Shown here: piece after piece, positions 39,922 through 48,420 of the stretch
How the letters are laid out: each line of letters opens with the position of its first letter
Position numbering within the stretch: the stretch's first letter is position 1
NCBI GenBank assembly: GCA_028343215.1
Contig: JAOLYB010000007.1
Span: 1-48,442 of the forward strand
From: Candidatus Nitrosopelagicus sp.
Lineage (GTDB): Archaea > Thermoproteota > Nitrososphaeria > Nitrososphaerales > Nitrosopumilaceae
Length of the DNA stretch: 48,442 nt
Direction of reading: 5' to 3'
Made by a program: the position numbers and the translations under genes
Notes under the pieces: model-generated
What the model was told of the DNA's origin: nothing
The model's database searches: none
The model's input: only the letters and a program-made list of their open reading frames with translations

Positions 39922-40531
39922 GATTATCAACTAATTTTACAAATGATTTGTGTAATGAAATATCCCTTGTAAGTTCAGGATGAAATGCAGTTGCAAGAAT
40001 ATTTCCTTGTTTTACTGCAACAATTTTTTCATTAAATTTTGCTAGTATTTCAACATCAGAACCAGTTTCAGATACAGATGGTGCACGAATAAACACACCA
40101 TTAAAAGAAGATATTCCAACAGGATCCATTGAAATATTTGCTTCAAAGGAATCTTTTTGACGTCCAAAAGAATTTCTTTCAATTTTTACATCTAAAACAT
40201 CTAAAAGAGGTTGTTCGACTTTGCCTACAACTTTATCTTTGGAGTTTTTTGATAGAAAAATCATTCCTGCGCATATGCCAAATACTGGCATTCCAGATTC
40301 AATTTTTTCTTTAATTTTTTTTAATCCACCATTTACAAGAGACATTTGACCGATTACAGTACTTTCGCCTCCAGGAATTATCAAGCCATCAAGTTCAGAT
40401 ATTTGCTCAATTGTTTTTACTTGAACAACAGTTCCGTCAATACCTAATTCACTCATAGAAGCCATAGTGGCTAAAAAATTTTCAGTTACATCACCTTGCA
40501 CTGCAAGTATACCAATCTGAATTTTACTCAT
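39914..40531 (-). CDS. pdxT: Pyridoxal 5'-phosphate synthase glutaminase subunit
   Basis: Hydrolyses glutamine and passes ammonia to PdxS for vitamin B6 synthesis. The class I amidotransferase features are [13 protein letters not shown], the nucleophile loop VFGICAGM, and AFHPELT (catalytic His and Glu). The 205 residues are normal. Its ATG overlaps the pdxS stop by four bases, ensuring matched expression. Confidence 0.96.
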   Translation of the reverse strand: MSKIQIGILAVQGDVTENFLATMASMSELGIDGTVVQVKTIEQISELDGLIIPGGESTVIGQMSLVNGGLKKIKEKIESGMPVFGICAGMIFLSKNSKDKVVGKVEQPLLDVLDVKIERNSFGRQKDSFEANISMDPVGISSFNGVFIRAPSVSETGSDVEILAKFNEKIVAVKQGNILATAFHPELTRDISLHKSFVKLVDNLN

Positions 40532-41496
40532 ACAGTACTGCCTCTTTCTTGCATTTTCAAATCTAAATTTTTTACATCCAAACCAAGTAACGATTGTCTT
40601 TCATCAATCATTTTTTGTGCTTCTTTTACTTTATCTGGTTCTTCCCAGAAGGTTGTAGCTAAAACAACAGCACGAGCACGTTCTTGAGCATCTTCAGCTT
40701 TGAATATTCCCGATCCTACAAAAATTCCATCACAGCCTAATGACATGAGATAAGCAGCATCTGCAGGAGTTGCAATTCCTCCGGCGGCAAAATTTACTAC
40801 AGGTAATCTTCCAATTTTTGCGGTCTCTTCAACTAAATCATAAGATACTTTGAATTCTCTAGCCATCTTAACAAGTTCTTGCTTGTCATCAGAATCATAC
40901 ATACTTTTGATAGTACGCAGTTCTTCATTGACTTTTTTAATATGATAAATTGCTTCTGCGACATTTCCGGTTCCAGGTTCACCTTTAGTTCTAATCATTG
41001 CTGCACCTTCTTCAACTCTTCTTAATGCTTCACCTAAAGAGCGGGCACCATTAACAAATGGAGTAGTGAAATCCCATTTCCAAATGTGATGATATTCATC
41101 AGCAGGAGTTAAAACTTCAGATTCATCTATCATGTCAACATTAGTTTCATCCAGAACATTTGCTTCATACATATGACCAATTCTACATTTTGCCATAACA
41201 GGTATTGTTACATTGTCCATAATTTCTTCTATAATTCTAATACTTGCAGTTCGTGCTACACCACCTGCTTTTCGTACATCAGAAGGTAATTTGTCCAATA
41301 CCATTACAGATACTGCGCCAGCTTCTTCAGCTATTTGTGCTTGTTCAACATTTGTAACATCCATAACAACACCGTTTTTTAGCATATGTGCAAAACCACG
41401 TTTGAGTGTGGAAGTACCACGAACAATTGAATTAGAATCAATTTTTCCACATATTGCACCTTTTGAATCAGGAATATCTCCAGAAAGTGGAATCAT
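40528..41496 (-). CDS. pdxS: Pyridoxal 5'-phosphate synthase subunit PdxS
   Basis: Forms PLP from ribose 5-phosphate, glyceraldehyde 3-phosphate and ammonia from PdxT. The barrel shows [29 protein letters not shown] (a catalytic Lys), [24 protein letters not shown] and [22 protein letters not shown]. At 322 residues it is slightly longer than bacterial homologues because of the N-terminus. A TATA-like box GATATTTATT (41516-41525) about 25 bases upstream overlaps the stop codon of the next gene. Confidence 0.97.
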   Translation of the reverse strand: MIPLSGDIPDSKGAICGKIDSNSIVRGTSTLKRGFAHMLKNGVVMDVTNVEQAQIAEEAGAVSVMVLDKLPSDVRKAGGVARTASIRIIEEIMDNVTIPVMAKCRIGHMYEANVLDETNVDMIDESEVLTPADEYHHIWKWDFTTPFVNGARSLGEALRRVEEGAAMIRTKGEPGTGNVAEAIYHIKKVNEELRTIKSMYDSDDKQELVKMAREFKVSYDLVEETAKIGRLPVVNFAAGGIATPADAAYLMSLGCDGIFVGSGIFKAEDAQERARAVVLATTFWEEPDKVKEAQKMIDERQSLLGLDVKNLDLKMQERGSTV

Positions 41497-41520
41497 AGAC
41501 TATCTATGCCTCATCGATAT

Positions 41521-42054
41521 TTATTCCCTTATGATCTCCATTATTAATTCCAATTCTTCTTGAACCATTGTAATAATTGGAGGAATCATTTTTTCTGTTG
41601 CGTTAGGTTCAGGCCAGTACAATTGATTAGTATCATCATTTAATGTAATTTTAAGACCAAATTTTTGATAGGTTTCAATTCCTTCTTTTATGGAAAATGA
41701 TTCAAATGGCAATGACAAAAAACCAGTTTCTTTAATCATTGCAACAAGTTTGATTCTTTGTGAGTTATCAATTTTAATGATTTTTGGTGAACTGACTTTT
41801 CCATCTTTAGTAATAGAGTAAGTAACTGTGCCATCATTTTTTATTACAATAATTTCTGTTTGGTCTGAAGTAATTCTATCAGTTATACCTGGTGAAACAT
41901 TTCTAAGATGATGCGTGGTAAATTCTATTTCTGATTTATCAGATGGATCTACTGCAGTCTTTGCTATTTCTGGTGCTGTGACTAAAGGAATTACAATTAT
42001 TATTGCAAAAATTATTGGAATTGCACCACCAACAAGAAGAATAGGTTTTACCAT
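41521..42054 (-). CDS. Membrane-anchored hypothetical protein (177 aa)
   Basis: Family not recognised. An N-terminal helix (ILLVGGAIPIIFAIIIVIPLV) anchors it; the rest is a small extracytoplasmic alpha/beta domain (TEIIVIKNDGTVTYSITKDGKV, YQKFGLKITLNDDTNQLYWPEP) and an amphipathic C-terminal helix. I selected the ATG at 42054 rather than a TTG at 42081 because a TATA-like GGTTTATTTG lies about 28 bases before it. Its stop codon lies within the promoter of pdxS. Confidence 0.6.
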   Translation of the reverse strand: MVKPILLVGGAIPIIFAIIIVIPLVTAPEIAKTAVDPSDKSEIEFTTHHLRNVSPGITDRITSDQTEIIVIKNDGTVTYSITKDGKVSSPKIIKIDNSQRIKLVAMIKETGFLSLPFESFSIKEGIETYQKFGLKITLNDDTNQLYWPEPNATEKMIPPIITMVQEELELIMEIIRE

Positions 42055-42130
42055 TTTACTGCAAATATTGCTAATTTGCAAATAAACCTTGGTAATAGTT
42101 AAAATTCCCGCTCAATATTTGAATTCTTGT

Positions 42131-42204
42131 GGGTTCGTAGCCTAGCCTGGTAGGGCGACGGTCTCCAAAACCGTCGATCGTCGGTTCAAATCCGATCGGG
42201 CCCA
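42131..42204 (+). tRNA. tRNA-Trp (CCA)
   Basis: Acceptor GGGTTCG/CGGGCCC with two G-T pairs, D arm GCCT...GGGC, anticodon stem ACGGT/ACCGT around CTCCAAA (anticodon CCA), T arm GTCGG-TTCAAAT-CCGAT, discriminator A. It has no intron, although archaeal tRNA-Trp genes often do. CCA tail not encoded. The aconitase stop codon is one base away on the other strand. Confidence 0.96.
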
Positions 42205-42205
42205 C

Positions 42206-44488
42206 TTACGATGTTTTATTTTTTAAAACATTCAAAGCAGAACCAGCTGTGAACCATTCGATTTGAGAAAAGTTGTAAGAATGTTTAAGAATAATTTTTT
42301 CAGAATTTCCATCCGAGTGCTGTAATTCACATTCAAATGATTTGTCAGGTTTAAAATCACTTAAACCAGAGATAGTAATTTTATCATCTTCTTTAATTTT
42401 ATCATAATCATTAGAATTTTCAAATGTTAATGCAAGAATACCTTGTTTTTTTAGATTTGTTTCATGTATTCGTGCAAAAGATTTTGCAATTACTACAGCG
42501 CATCCCAAAAACCTAGGAGTCATTGCAGCATGTTCACGGCTACTACCTTCACCATAATTATTATCACCAACTATAACCCAACGCATATTTTTTTCTTTGT
42601 AACTTCTTGCAATATCTGAACAACTTTCAATATTATTCGAAAGTACATTCTTTGCTTTGCCAACCTCATCATTGAATGCGTTTACAGCACCTAGTAGTAG
42701 ATTATCACTCAGATTATCAAGATGACCGCGAAGACGAAGCCAAGGACCTGCAGGTGAAATATGATCAGTAGTACATTTTCCTTTAGCTTTTAATATTAAA
42801 TTTAATTTAGTGAAATCGTTTCCATCCCAAGAGGAAAATGGTTCAAGTTTTTGTAATCGGTCGCTTTTAGGATCTATCATTACATCAACATTTTCAGGGT
42901 TTTCTGATGGAGAAACATAAACACCTTCAGTGTTTACAAATCCATTGGCAGGTACTTCAGGGGCAATTTCTGGTGGAGAAAGTTTAATTTTTTTACCATC
43001 TTTTCCCTCAAGTGAATCCTCTAAAGGATTAAATGATAAACTACCTCCAAGTGCAAGGGCAGTAATAATTTCTGGACTTGCTATGAAATTCATTGTGTCA
43101 CGTTTTCCATCATTACGTCCAGGGAAGTTTCGATTGAATGATGTAACGATTGAATTTTTTTCTCCCTCTTTAAGTTCTGGTCTTTGCCATTGACCAATAC
43201 ATGGACCACATGCGTTAGCAAGAACCGTTGCACCAATTGATTTCAGTGTATCAATTTGTCCATCTCTCTCTATTGTAGAGCGAATTTGTTCAGAACCAGG
43301 AGTTACCAATAGTGGAATTTTTGCCTTGATTCCATGTTTTTCAGCCTGTTTAGCAACACTTGATGATCTAGACATATCTTCATAAGATGAATTTGTACAA
43401 CTTCCAATTAAAGCGACAGATATTTTATCAATATACTCTTTTGAGTCTACTTCATCAGATAATTTTGAAATCGGTCTTGCAAGATCAGGCGTATGCGGTC
43501 CAACCACATGTGGTTCGAGATTTGAAAGATCAATTTCAATTACCTTATCAAAGAATTGTTCAGGATTTTTTTCTACTTCAGGATCAGCTTGAAGTAAAGT
43601 CATATGATCATTGGCAAGAGATGCAATTTCTTTTCGATTTGTTGAATTCAGATATGTTTCCATTCTTTTATCATAAGGAAATATAGAACATGTTGCACCA
43701 ATTTCAGCACCCATATTGGTAATTGTTGCTTTACCAGTGCAGCTAATTGATTCTACACCAGGACCAAAATATTCAATAATAGAATTTGTTCCACCAGATA
43801 CAGAAAGTTTTCCTGCAACGTACAGTATAACATCTTTAGGTGCTGTCCATCCACTAAGCTCGCCTTTTAGATAAACACCAATTCGTTTTGGGTAAAGTAA
43901 TTCCCATGGCATTCCAGCCATAGTTTCTGCTGCATCAAGACCTCCAACACCAACAGCTATCATTCCTAAGCCACCAGCATTTGGAGTATGAGAGTCTGTT
44001 CCAATCATCAAACCGCCGGGAAAAGCATAATTTTCTAAAACCACTTGATGAATTATTCCAGCTCCAGGATTCCAAAACCCAGCACCATATTTGCTAGATG
44101 CAGTTTCAAGAAATTTGTAAACTTCATTATTTTCATACATTGCTAATTTTGTGTCAGACTTTCCTTCAGTTCTTGCTTGGATTAGATGATCACAGTGGAC
44201 AGTTGTCGGTAATGTAACTGATTTCAAACCAGCTTGCATAAACTGCAACATTACCATTTGACCAGTAACATCTTGTAATGCCACACGATCAGGTCGAAGA
44301 AATACATAATTCTTTTTTTCATCTAAGAGTTTATCTAAAAATTCATCTTCAAGATGTCCAGAAAGAATTTTTTCGGTAAGAGTTAGAGGTCTTTTTAGAG
44401 TAGTTCTAAATTTTGATATGTTTTTTTCTAATTTATCATATACTTCTTTGACCATTTTAGGAGTGGTTTCTATTGCGATTTTAGACAA
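42206..44488 (-). CDS. acn: Aconitate hydratase (mitochondrial-type)
   Basis: Isomerises citrate to isocitrate with a 4Fe-4S cluster. The 760 residues resemble the mitochondrial aconitase class: PDRVALQDVTGQMVMLQFMQ, TVHCDHLIQA, GSCTNSSYEDMSRS (cluster Cys), ANACGPCIGQW (two cluster Cys), FNRNFPGRNDG, and the swivel domain GDNNYGEGSSREHAAM. The TTG start at 44488 is 27 bases after the centre of a TATA box GTTTATAAAC. In ammonia-oxidising archaea it serves an oxidative or incomplete TCA cycle. Confidence 0.96.
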   Translation of the reverse strand: MSKIAIETTPKMVKEVYDKLEKNISKFRTTLKRPLTLTEKILSGHLEDEFLDKLLDEKKNYVFLRPDRVALQDVTGQMVMLQFMQAGLKSVTLPTTVHCDHLIQARTEGKSDTKLAMYENNEVYKFLETASSKYGAGFWNPGAGIIHQVVLENYAFPGGLMIGTDSHTPNAGGLGMIAVGVGGLDAAETMAGMPWELLYPKRIGVYLKGELSGWTAPKDVILYVAGKLSVSGGTNSIIEYFGPGVESISCTGKATITNMGAEIGATCSIFPYDKRMETYLNSTNRKEIASLANDHMTLLQADPEVEKNPEQFFDKVIEIDLSNLEPHVVGPHTPDLARPISKLSDEVDSKEYIDKISVALIGSCTNSSYEDMSRSSSVAKQAEKHGIKAKIPLLVTPGSEQIRSTIERDGQIDTLKSIGATVLANACGPCIGQWQRPELKEGEKNSIVTSFNRNFPGRNDGKRDTMNFIASPEIITALALGGSLSFNPLEDSLEGKDGKKIKLSPPEIAPEVPANGFVNTEGVYVSPSENPENVDVMIDPKSDRLQKLEPFSSWDGNDFTKLNLILKAKGKCTTDHISPAGPWLRLRGHLDNLSDNLLLGAVNAFNDEVGKAKNVLSNNIESCSDIARSYKEKNMRWVIVGDNNYGEGSSREHAAMTPRFLGCAVVIAKSFARIHETNLKKQGILALTFENSNDYDKIKEDDKITISGLSDFKPDKSFECELQHSDGNSEKIILKHSYNFSQIEWFTAGSALNVLKNKTS
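42213..42226 (+). terminator. T-rich candidate terminator after tRNA-Trp
   Basis: GTTTTATTTTTTAA follows the tRNA by eight bases, as expected of an archaeal poly-T terminator; it lies inside the antisense 3' end of the aconitase gene. Confidence 0.35.
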
Positions 44489-44509
44489 TATTTCATAATG
44501 GAATTTTCA

Positions 44510-44519
44510 GTTTATAAAC
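44510..44519 (-). promoter_or_regulatory. TATA box of aconitase
   Basis: GTTTATAAAC is a perfect palindrome centred about 27 bases before the aconitase TTG at 44488. No gene starts in the appropriate place on the plus strand; the next plus-strand gene begins at 44630. Confidence 0.5.
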
Positions 44520-44629
44520 GGTCAGTGATAGATTTTTTAGAATTTTAACATACAGTTATAAGAGAAAATAGAATATTTGCTTTGTGTTTTTATTATTAAA
44601 ATGCCTATCAACTAGGAGATGTAACATCC

Positions 44630-45262
44630 ATGGTTAAGAAAGGTTTTCCAAAATTTGGAATGTCTCAAGCTGGTGCATATGTTACAGCATTAAAAAATTA
44701 TAATTTACCAGACTTCATTCTAAAATTAGTTGCAAAAGATACAAACTCTGAACTCCTAGAAAGAGGAAGAATTGACGATAGATTACAAAGTATGAATGAT
44801 GAAGCGTTGGAATTACTAAATAGGATTTTTGTTGATTGTGAAGAAGATAAAAAAGGTAAGTATGCACAGTACAGATTTTTTGCATATGTTTCAAGCATGT
44901 ATCATAAATGTGAAGTTTTAATCAACGAAAGCATTCCAGGAAAATCTGGAAAGGATCACAAAGTTCCAATTTCTATAAAAAGCAACGGCATGTACATGGC
45001 AATTGCATTTAACAAAGGAACAGGAAATGCAATAAATAAAAAAGATGTTGGAAAATTTTATGAAATTGCCGATGATGTAAAAAGTGGAGAACATGGAACA
45101 CAACTCATTGATGCAATTTATGGTTCATCTGTTGGTTTCAAAGGTGATGCATTGATTGAGTTAGGAAATCTCAGTAAATCACGAAAAGATGATGCAGAAA
45201 ATAAATTAGAATTTAAAACTGCAAATTTTGAAAATAGAATTTATTCTGTTGTAAAATGTTAA
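44630..45262 (+). CDS. Conserved hypothetical protein (210 aa)
   Basis: Family not recognised. A soluble, mixed alpha/beta protein beginning MVKKGFPKFGMSQAGAYVTALK. The C-terminal 50 residues have KGDALIELGNLSKSRK followed by NKLEFKTANFENRIYSVV; the GD...ExK spacing faintly resembles a PD-(D/E)xK nuclease core, but I would not rely on it. A single charged cluster (EEDKKGKYAQYRFF) sits in the middle. AGGAGAT is found 12 bases before the ATG and a TATA-like TTTATTATTAAA near 44590-44601. It converges on the HExxH protein gene with a four-base overlap. Confidence 0.6.
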   Translation: MVKKGFPKFGMSQAGAYVTALKNYNLPDFILKLVAKDTNSELLERGRIDDRLQSMNDEALELLNRIFVDCEEDKKGKYAQYRFFAYVSSMYHKCEVLINESIPGKSGKDHKVPISIKSNGMYMAIAFNKGTGNAINKKDVGKFYEIADDVKSGEHGTQLIDAIYGSSVGFKGDALIELGNLSKSRKDDAENKLEFKTANFENRIYSVVKC

Positions 45263-45825
45263 TAGTTTATTGTTGAAATATCCATTGAAAGAAATTTTGG
45301 TTTATCTTCAGTAATTTCATAATTTTTATCGTATTGAATGAAAGGTAAATCATTGAAAAGATGCTGTGTCTGTAAATCATGAACATCTTCAATGTAACGT
45401 TTATGTTTTTTCTGTCTTAGCATTTCATGTAAAATTTCATGACATACAGTAGTACAGTTTTTTTCTGCTAGAAACAATTCATCATAACCATTTTTTGGTT
45501 TTTGCCAGAGAGCCATTCCAAAATTCTCAGCGTGAAATCCCTCACATGTACAATCAGTCCAAAATGGTCTAAAATGTGTTAGATAGAAATGATAAATTTC
45601 TTTTCCACGTTGACGATGATCATCCAACAGGGTATGAGAATCAAGTTTCTGAAGTATACTACGTGGTTCTGTAATCATTTCATCACATTGAATTTCATAC
45701 GATATTGAAAAATTTTCTTTAATCCATTTTTGGAAAAATTTTGCCATAGATTTCACATATTCAAATTCTTCTTTACGGTGTGGAAGATCTTCTTCTTTTA
45801 TTACAAAAATAAAGTGTAAGAGCAT
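45259..45825 (-). CDS. Putative zinc metalloprotease-like protein with HExxH motif (188 aa)
   Basis: Family not recognised, but TTVCHEILHEMLRQKKHKRYIEDVHDLQTQH contains HEILH, the zincin HExxH signature, with further His and Asp residues 15-22 positions later that could give a third ligand. The N-terminal part is an alpha/beta domain (LLHFIFVIKEEDLPHRKEEFEYVKSMAKFFQKWIKENF). A Cys pair (DCTCEGFHAENF) lies before the motif. There is no signal peptide, so any peptidase would act in the cytoplasm. Catalysis is inference from the motif alone. Confidence 0.6.
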   Translation of the reverse strand: MLLHFIFVIKEEDLPHRKEEFEYVKSMAKFFQKWIKENFSISYEIQCDEMITEPRSILQKLDSHTLLDDHRQRGKEIYHFYLTHFRPFWTDCTCEGFHAENFGMALWQKPKNGYDELFLAEKNCTTVCHEILHEMLRQKKHKRYIEDVHDLQTQHLFNDLPFIQYDKNYEITEDKPKFLSMDISTINY

Positions 45826-45845
45826 TTTAACAAAAAGGGTAGTGA

Positions 45846-46085
45846 TTAGGTTTGACCTTCTATGCCCATTAGGGTTAGGGTTGATCTAATCTTTTCTATT
45901 TTTCTAATCTTCCAAGTAATTGTTTCACGTAATGCTTCAACTGTTGACGATTCAATTTTTGCCAGAATGTCGTAAGCACCGAATGTACCGTGAACTTCTA
46001 TTACTCCTTCTAGATTTTTTAACTGAGAGATAATAGCTTCCTCAGAACCAAGCTCACAGTTAATGAGTACATATGCTGTTGCCAT
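45846..46085 (-). CDS. Lrp/AsnC ligand-binding (RAM) domain protein
   Basis: A 79-residue ferredoxin-like domain equal to the C-terminal half of Lrp/AsnC regulators: ATAYVLINCELGSEEAIISQLKNLEGVIEVHGTFGAYDILAKIESSTVEAL, ending with IRSTLTLMGIEG. No DNA-binding HTH is present, so it may bind an amino acid and work with full-length regulators or as a metabolic sensor. A TATA-like AATTGATATAC is about 25 bases before the ATG. Confidence 0.9.
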   Translation of the reverse strand: MATAYVLINCELGSEEAIISQLKNLEGVIEVHGTFGAYDILAKIESSTVEALRETITWKIRKIEKIRSTLTLMGIEGQT

Positions 46086-46131
46086 AGCAAAACTACAAGG
46101 TTCATGTATATCAATTATCCTATTGGGAAAA

Positions 46132-46551
46132 TTATTTATCAGATAATTTTGAAATGGTTTTCCAAATATTTGGAGGAACAGGCATGAAAGATAATCTCAT
46201 TATTCGTAATAGTTCCCAGTTTTTGAAACTTTTTTGTAGTTTCATTTCGTCAAGTGTGATAGGAGTTTTGAATAATTTTTTAAATTTTACATCTACAACG
46301 ATGAATCGTTTGTTATCCTCTTTTGGGTTAGGGTATGGATCAGAAGTAATTGTCATTATTCCAACTGCCTGTCTTTCAACACCCGTATGATAATAGATAA
46401 TTTCGTCACCTTTTTTTGCATCACGCATAAACTTTAGTGCTTGATTGTTATGGATACCATCCCAAACAGTTGTTTTGTCTTTTTTTAGATCAAGAATATT
46501 ATAACCACGTGGTCCACTTGGTTCCTGTTTTGCAAGCCAATAATTTACCAT
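46132..46551 (-). CDS. EVE-domain protein
   Basis: A 139-residue single-domain protein of the EVE (PUA-like) family that recognises modified bases: YWLAKQEPSGPRGYNILDLKKDKTTVWDGIHNNQALKFMRDAKKGDEIIYYHTGVERQAVGI is close to the human THYN1-type domain. I place the start at the ATG at 46551 (MVNYWLAK); an alternative start at 46560 adds three residues. The conserved YYHTG and W residues line the base pocket in known structures. Function may be base-modification sensing in DNA or RNA. Confidence 0.92.
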   Translation of the reverse strand: MVNYWLAKQEPSGPRGYNILDLKKDKTTVWDGIHNNQALKFMRDAKKGDEIIYYHTGVERQAVGIMTITSDPYPNPKEDNKRFIVVDVKFKKLFKTPITLDEMKLQKSFKNWELLRIMRLSFMPVPPNIWKTISKLSDK

Positions 46552-46601
46552 TTCAATCAAAATTATTTTTAGAAATCCACATTTAAAATTTTAAAAATGT
46601 T

Positions 46602-46763
46602 CCCCGGTCCTGACTCGCAAAAAATCATTGGTTTTAGCCAAATCCTCATTTCAGATCTGAAACCGGGGTTGCCCGATATGTCGCAAACCTGGGTGAATTA
46701 GAAATCATTGTAATCATTACGATCTCGTCATCCTAATCCGTCTGAATGCGTGCTCTTTGGGCA
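46602..46763 (-). ncRNA. Candidate structured non-coding RNA (two helical domains)
   Basis: The 226-base gap between pheT and the EVE gene holds GC-rich inverted repeats in an otherwise AT-rich background and has no open frame. Domain one: CCCCGGT (46602-46608) pairs with ACCGGGG (46662-46668); inside are a TTGG/CCAA hairpin and a 14-base palindrome TTTCAGATCTGAAA. Domain two: TGCCCGA (46670-46676) pairs with TTGGGCA (46757-46763), enclosing nested CGCA/TGCG and ATTAG/CTAAT stems. A TATA-like TTAATATTT in the pheT 3' end lies about 26 bases before position 46761 on the minus strand, so I favour minus. I could not match it to RNase P, SRP, 5S or a clear C/D or H/ACA guide. Confidence 0.4.
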
Positions 46764-46776
46764 TTACTATTTTCAG

Positions 46777-48420
46777 TTAGTCAAATATTAATCCAGATAA
46801 TTTTATCTCAAAACCTACTACAGAAGTTCTGATTCTGAAATTTTCTAATATATTAGAATCAATTTCTCCAATCTCTCCTACTTTCTTCTCATCTACAAAA
46901 ATGTCAGCATGCCTACCTTTTGAAAATAATTCATTATTTTTGGAAGTTTTTGTTTCTGAATTAATTTTGAAATTGGTTCTAAGAAGAGACTGCATTATTG
47001 CTTTAATTTCAGAATAACTTGTATCCTTGTATGCAATTATTATTGCCAAATTAATTGATTCGTCAATAGGTGTTCCTTTAGAGAATACCACACCAGTTTC
47101 AAATAATTTTTGTGGATATGACTCATGAATATTTTTTGAAAGATTATCTAACAAGCTAGGTAACAGTGAATCACGAAGAATTGTATGCTCTTGACTTTTT
47201 GAATCTAGTACAGAAATAATTTGAGATGAATCTCTTTTTGTCATTTCGTATAGAACTTTTTTACTTGTAAGACTAGAGTTCATTGCTTCAAGGAATCCAA
47301 GACCAACCGCAGTTTGGCTAATTAATTTTGTTTTAATTGTTACATCATTTTTTTGACCAATTGTTGTAGATGGTGATAATTTTGGCTCAATGTTTGCAAT
47401 TCCATATCCAAGTGCAATTTCTTCAGTTAGATCCATTGGACTGAATATATCAAATCTGTATCGAGGAATAACACATGTGATTTTTTTACCTTTTACTGAC
47501 GCATCTAATCTACATTTTTTTAGACATGTCACCATGTTTGATGGGCTCATTTCTATTCCAATTATTTCAGAAGTAAATTTTGGGTCATAGATCATGGTTT
47601 TATCCTTTAGTTGAGGTGTAGAATTTTTGTTTCCGGTTATTTTTAATTCATTAAATTCAAATCCAGCAGTTTGTAAAATGGATACTACTACAGAAAGCAT
47701 GTCTTCGGCTGCCTCCTTATCAATTCCGGTTACTTCAATCAGAATATTTTTGGTGTTTGATGTGACAGTTGTTAATCCAGAATTAATTATTGGAGGAAAG
47801 GAGATGGTGTTTTGGTCTGAATCAAAAATTATAGGCACATTTTTGGCATTTTCAATTACTGAACCATAATTTTGTCCTACCTCAGTATTGGCTAAAATTT
47901 CATTAATTGTTTGTTCAGTACTACCGTTTAATGGGATGAATTTATGATCTCGTGAGACGGTTGTGTATGTTAGAGGAAAAGAGATCTTATCAGCATCATG
48001 TAATCCAATAGATGATTTTTTTCTTTTCCTTCCTATTCCATCATGTAGATCTTCTTGCATGTTCATCAATTGTTTGATTGCAACATCATCTAATTTTCCA
48101 TTACTTGCTATAATTCCGGTTACATATGGTCGAATCTTTGTTACAGTTGATTCAACCTTAATTGAATAATTTCCTTTTTTCTTGATGGGAGTTTTTTGAA
48201 TTCCTTTTTTTATTCCTAATAGACCTTGTAAACCAGTTGCAATTCCATAATCTGTAGAGTAATCAGGTCTATTTGGACTATATTCAATTCTAATTTCATC
48301 TCCTTCTTCAGATTCAATATCTAAACCAAGAAATGGTAACACATCAAGAATTTGTTTACGCGTAACATTTCCAGAAACTAATTTTCTAATTCGATTGATG
48401 TTTAATTCAACAACAGGCAA
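46777..48420 (-). CDS. pheT: Phenylalanyl-tRNA synthetase beta subunit
   Basis: Editing and tRNA-binding subunit of the alpha2-beta2 PheRS, 547 residues, the archaeal/eukaryotic length. Visible are the start PVVELNINRIRKL, EYSPNRPDYSTDYGIATG, the B5 region CRLDASVKGKKITCVIPRYRFDIFSPMDLTEEIALGYG, and SLLPSLLDNL with LFETGVVFSKG. The start is a TTG placed right after the stop of the upstream gene with no gap; GAGGAG lies about seven bases before it, so it is probably a coupled internal start. The upstream frame ends SWLRSA, as expected for PheS. Confidence 0.95.
   Translation of the reverse strand: MPVVELNINRIRKLVSGNVTRKQILDVLPFLGLDIESEEGDEIRIEYSPNRPDYSTDYGIATGLQGLLGIKKGIQKTPIKKKGNYSIKVESTVTKIRPYVTGIIASNGKLDDVAIKQLMNMQEDLHDGIGRKRKKSSIGLHDADKISFPLTYTTVSRDHKFIPLNGSTEQTINEILANTEVGQNYGSVIENAKNVPIIFDSDQNTISFPPIINSGLTTVTSNTKNILIEVTGIDKEAAEDMLSVVVSILQTAGFEFNELKITGNKNSTPQLKDKTMIYDPKFTSEIIGIEMSPSNMVTCLKKCRLDASVKGKKITCVIPRYRFDIFSPMDLTEEIALGYGIANIEPKLSPSTTIGQKNDVTIKTKLISQTAVGLGFLEAMNSSLTSKKVLYEMTKRDSSQIISVLDSKSQEHTILRDSLLPSLLDNLSKNIHESYPQKLFETGVVFSKGTPIDESINLAIIIAYKDTSYSEIKAIMQSLLRTNFKINSETKTSKNNELFSKGRHADIFVDEKKVGEIGEIDSNILENFRIRTSVVGFEIKLSGLIFD

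Noticed and set aside
46595-46776. RNase P RNA or SRP RNA in the pheT-EVE gap
   Set aside because: The block is too short and lacks the conserved core segments of either RNA on both strands.
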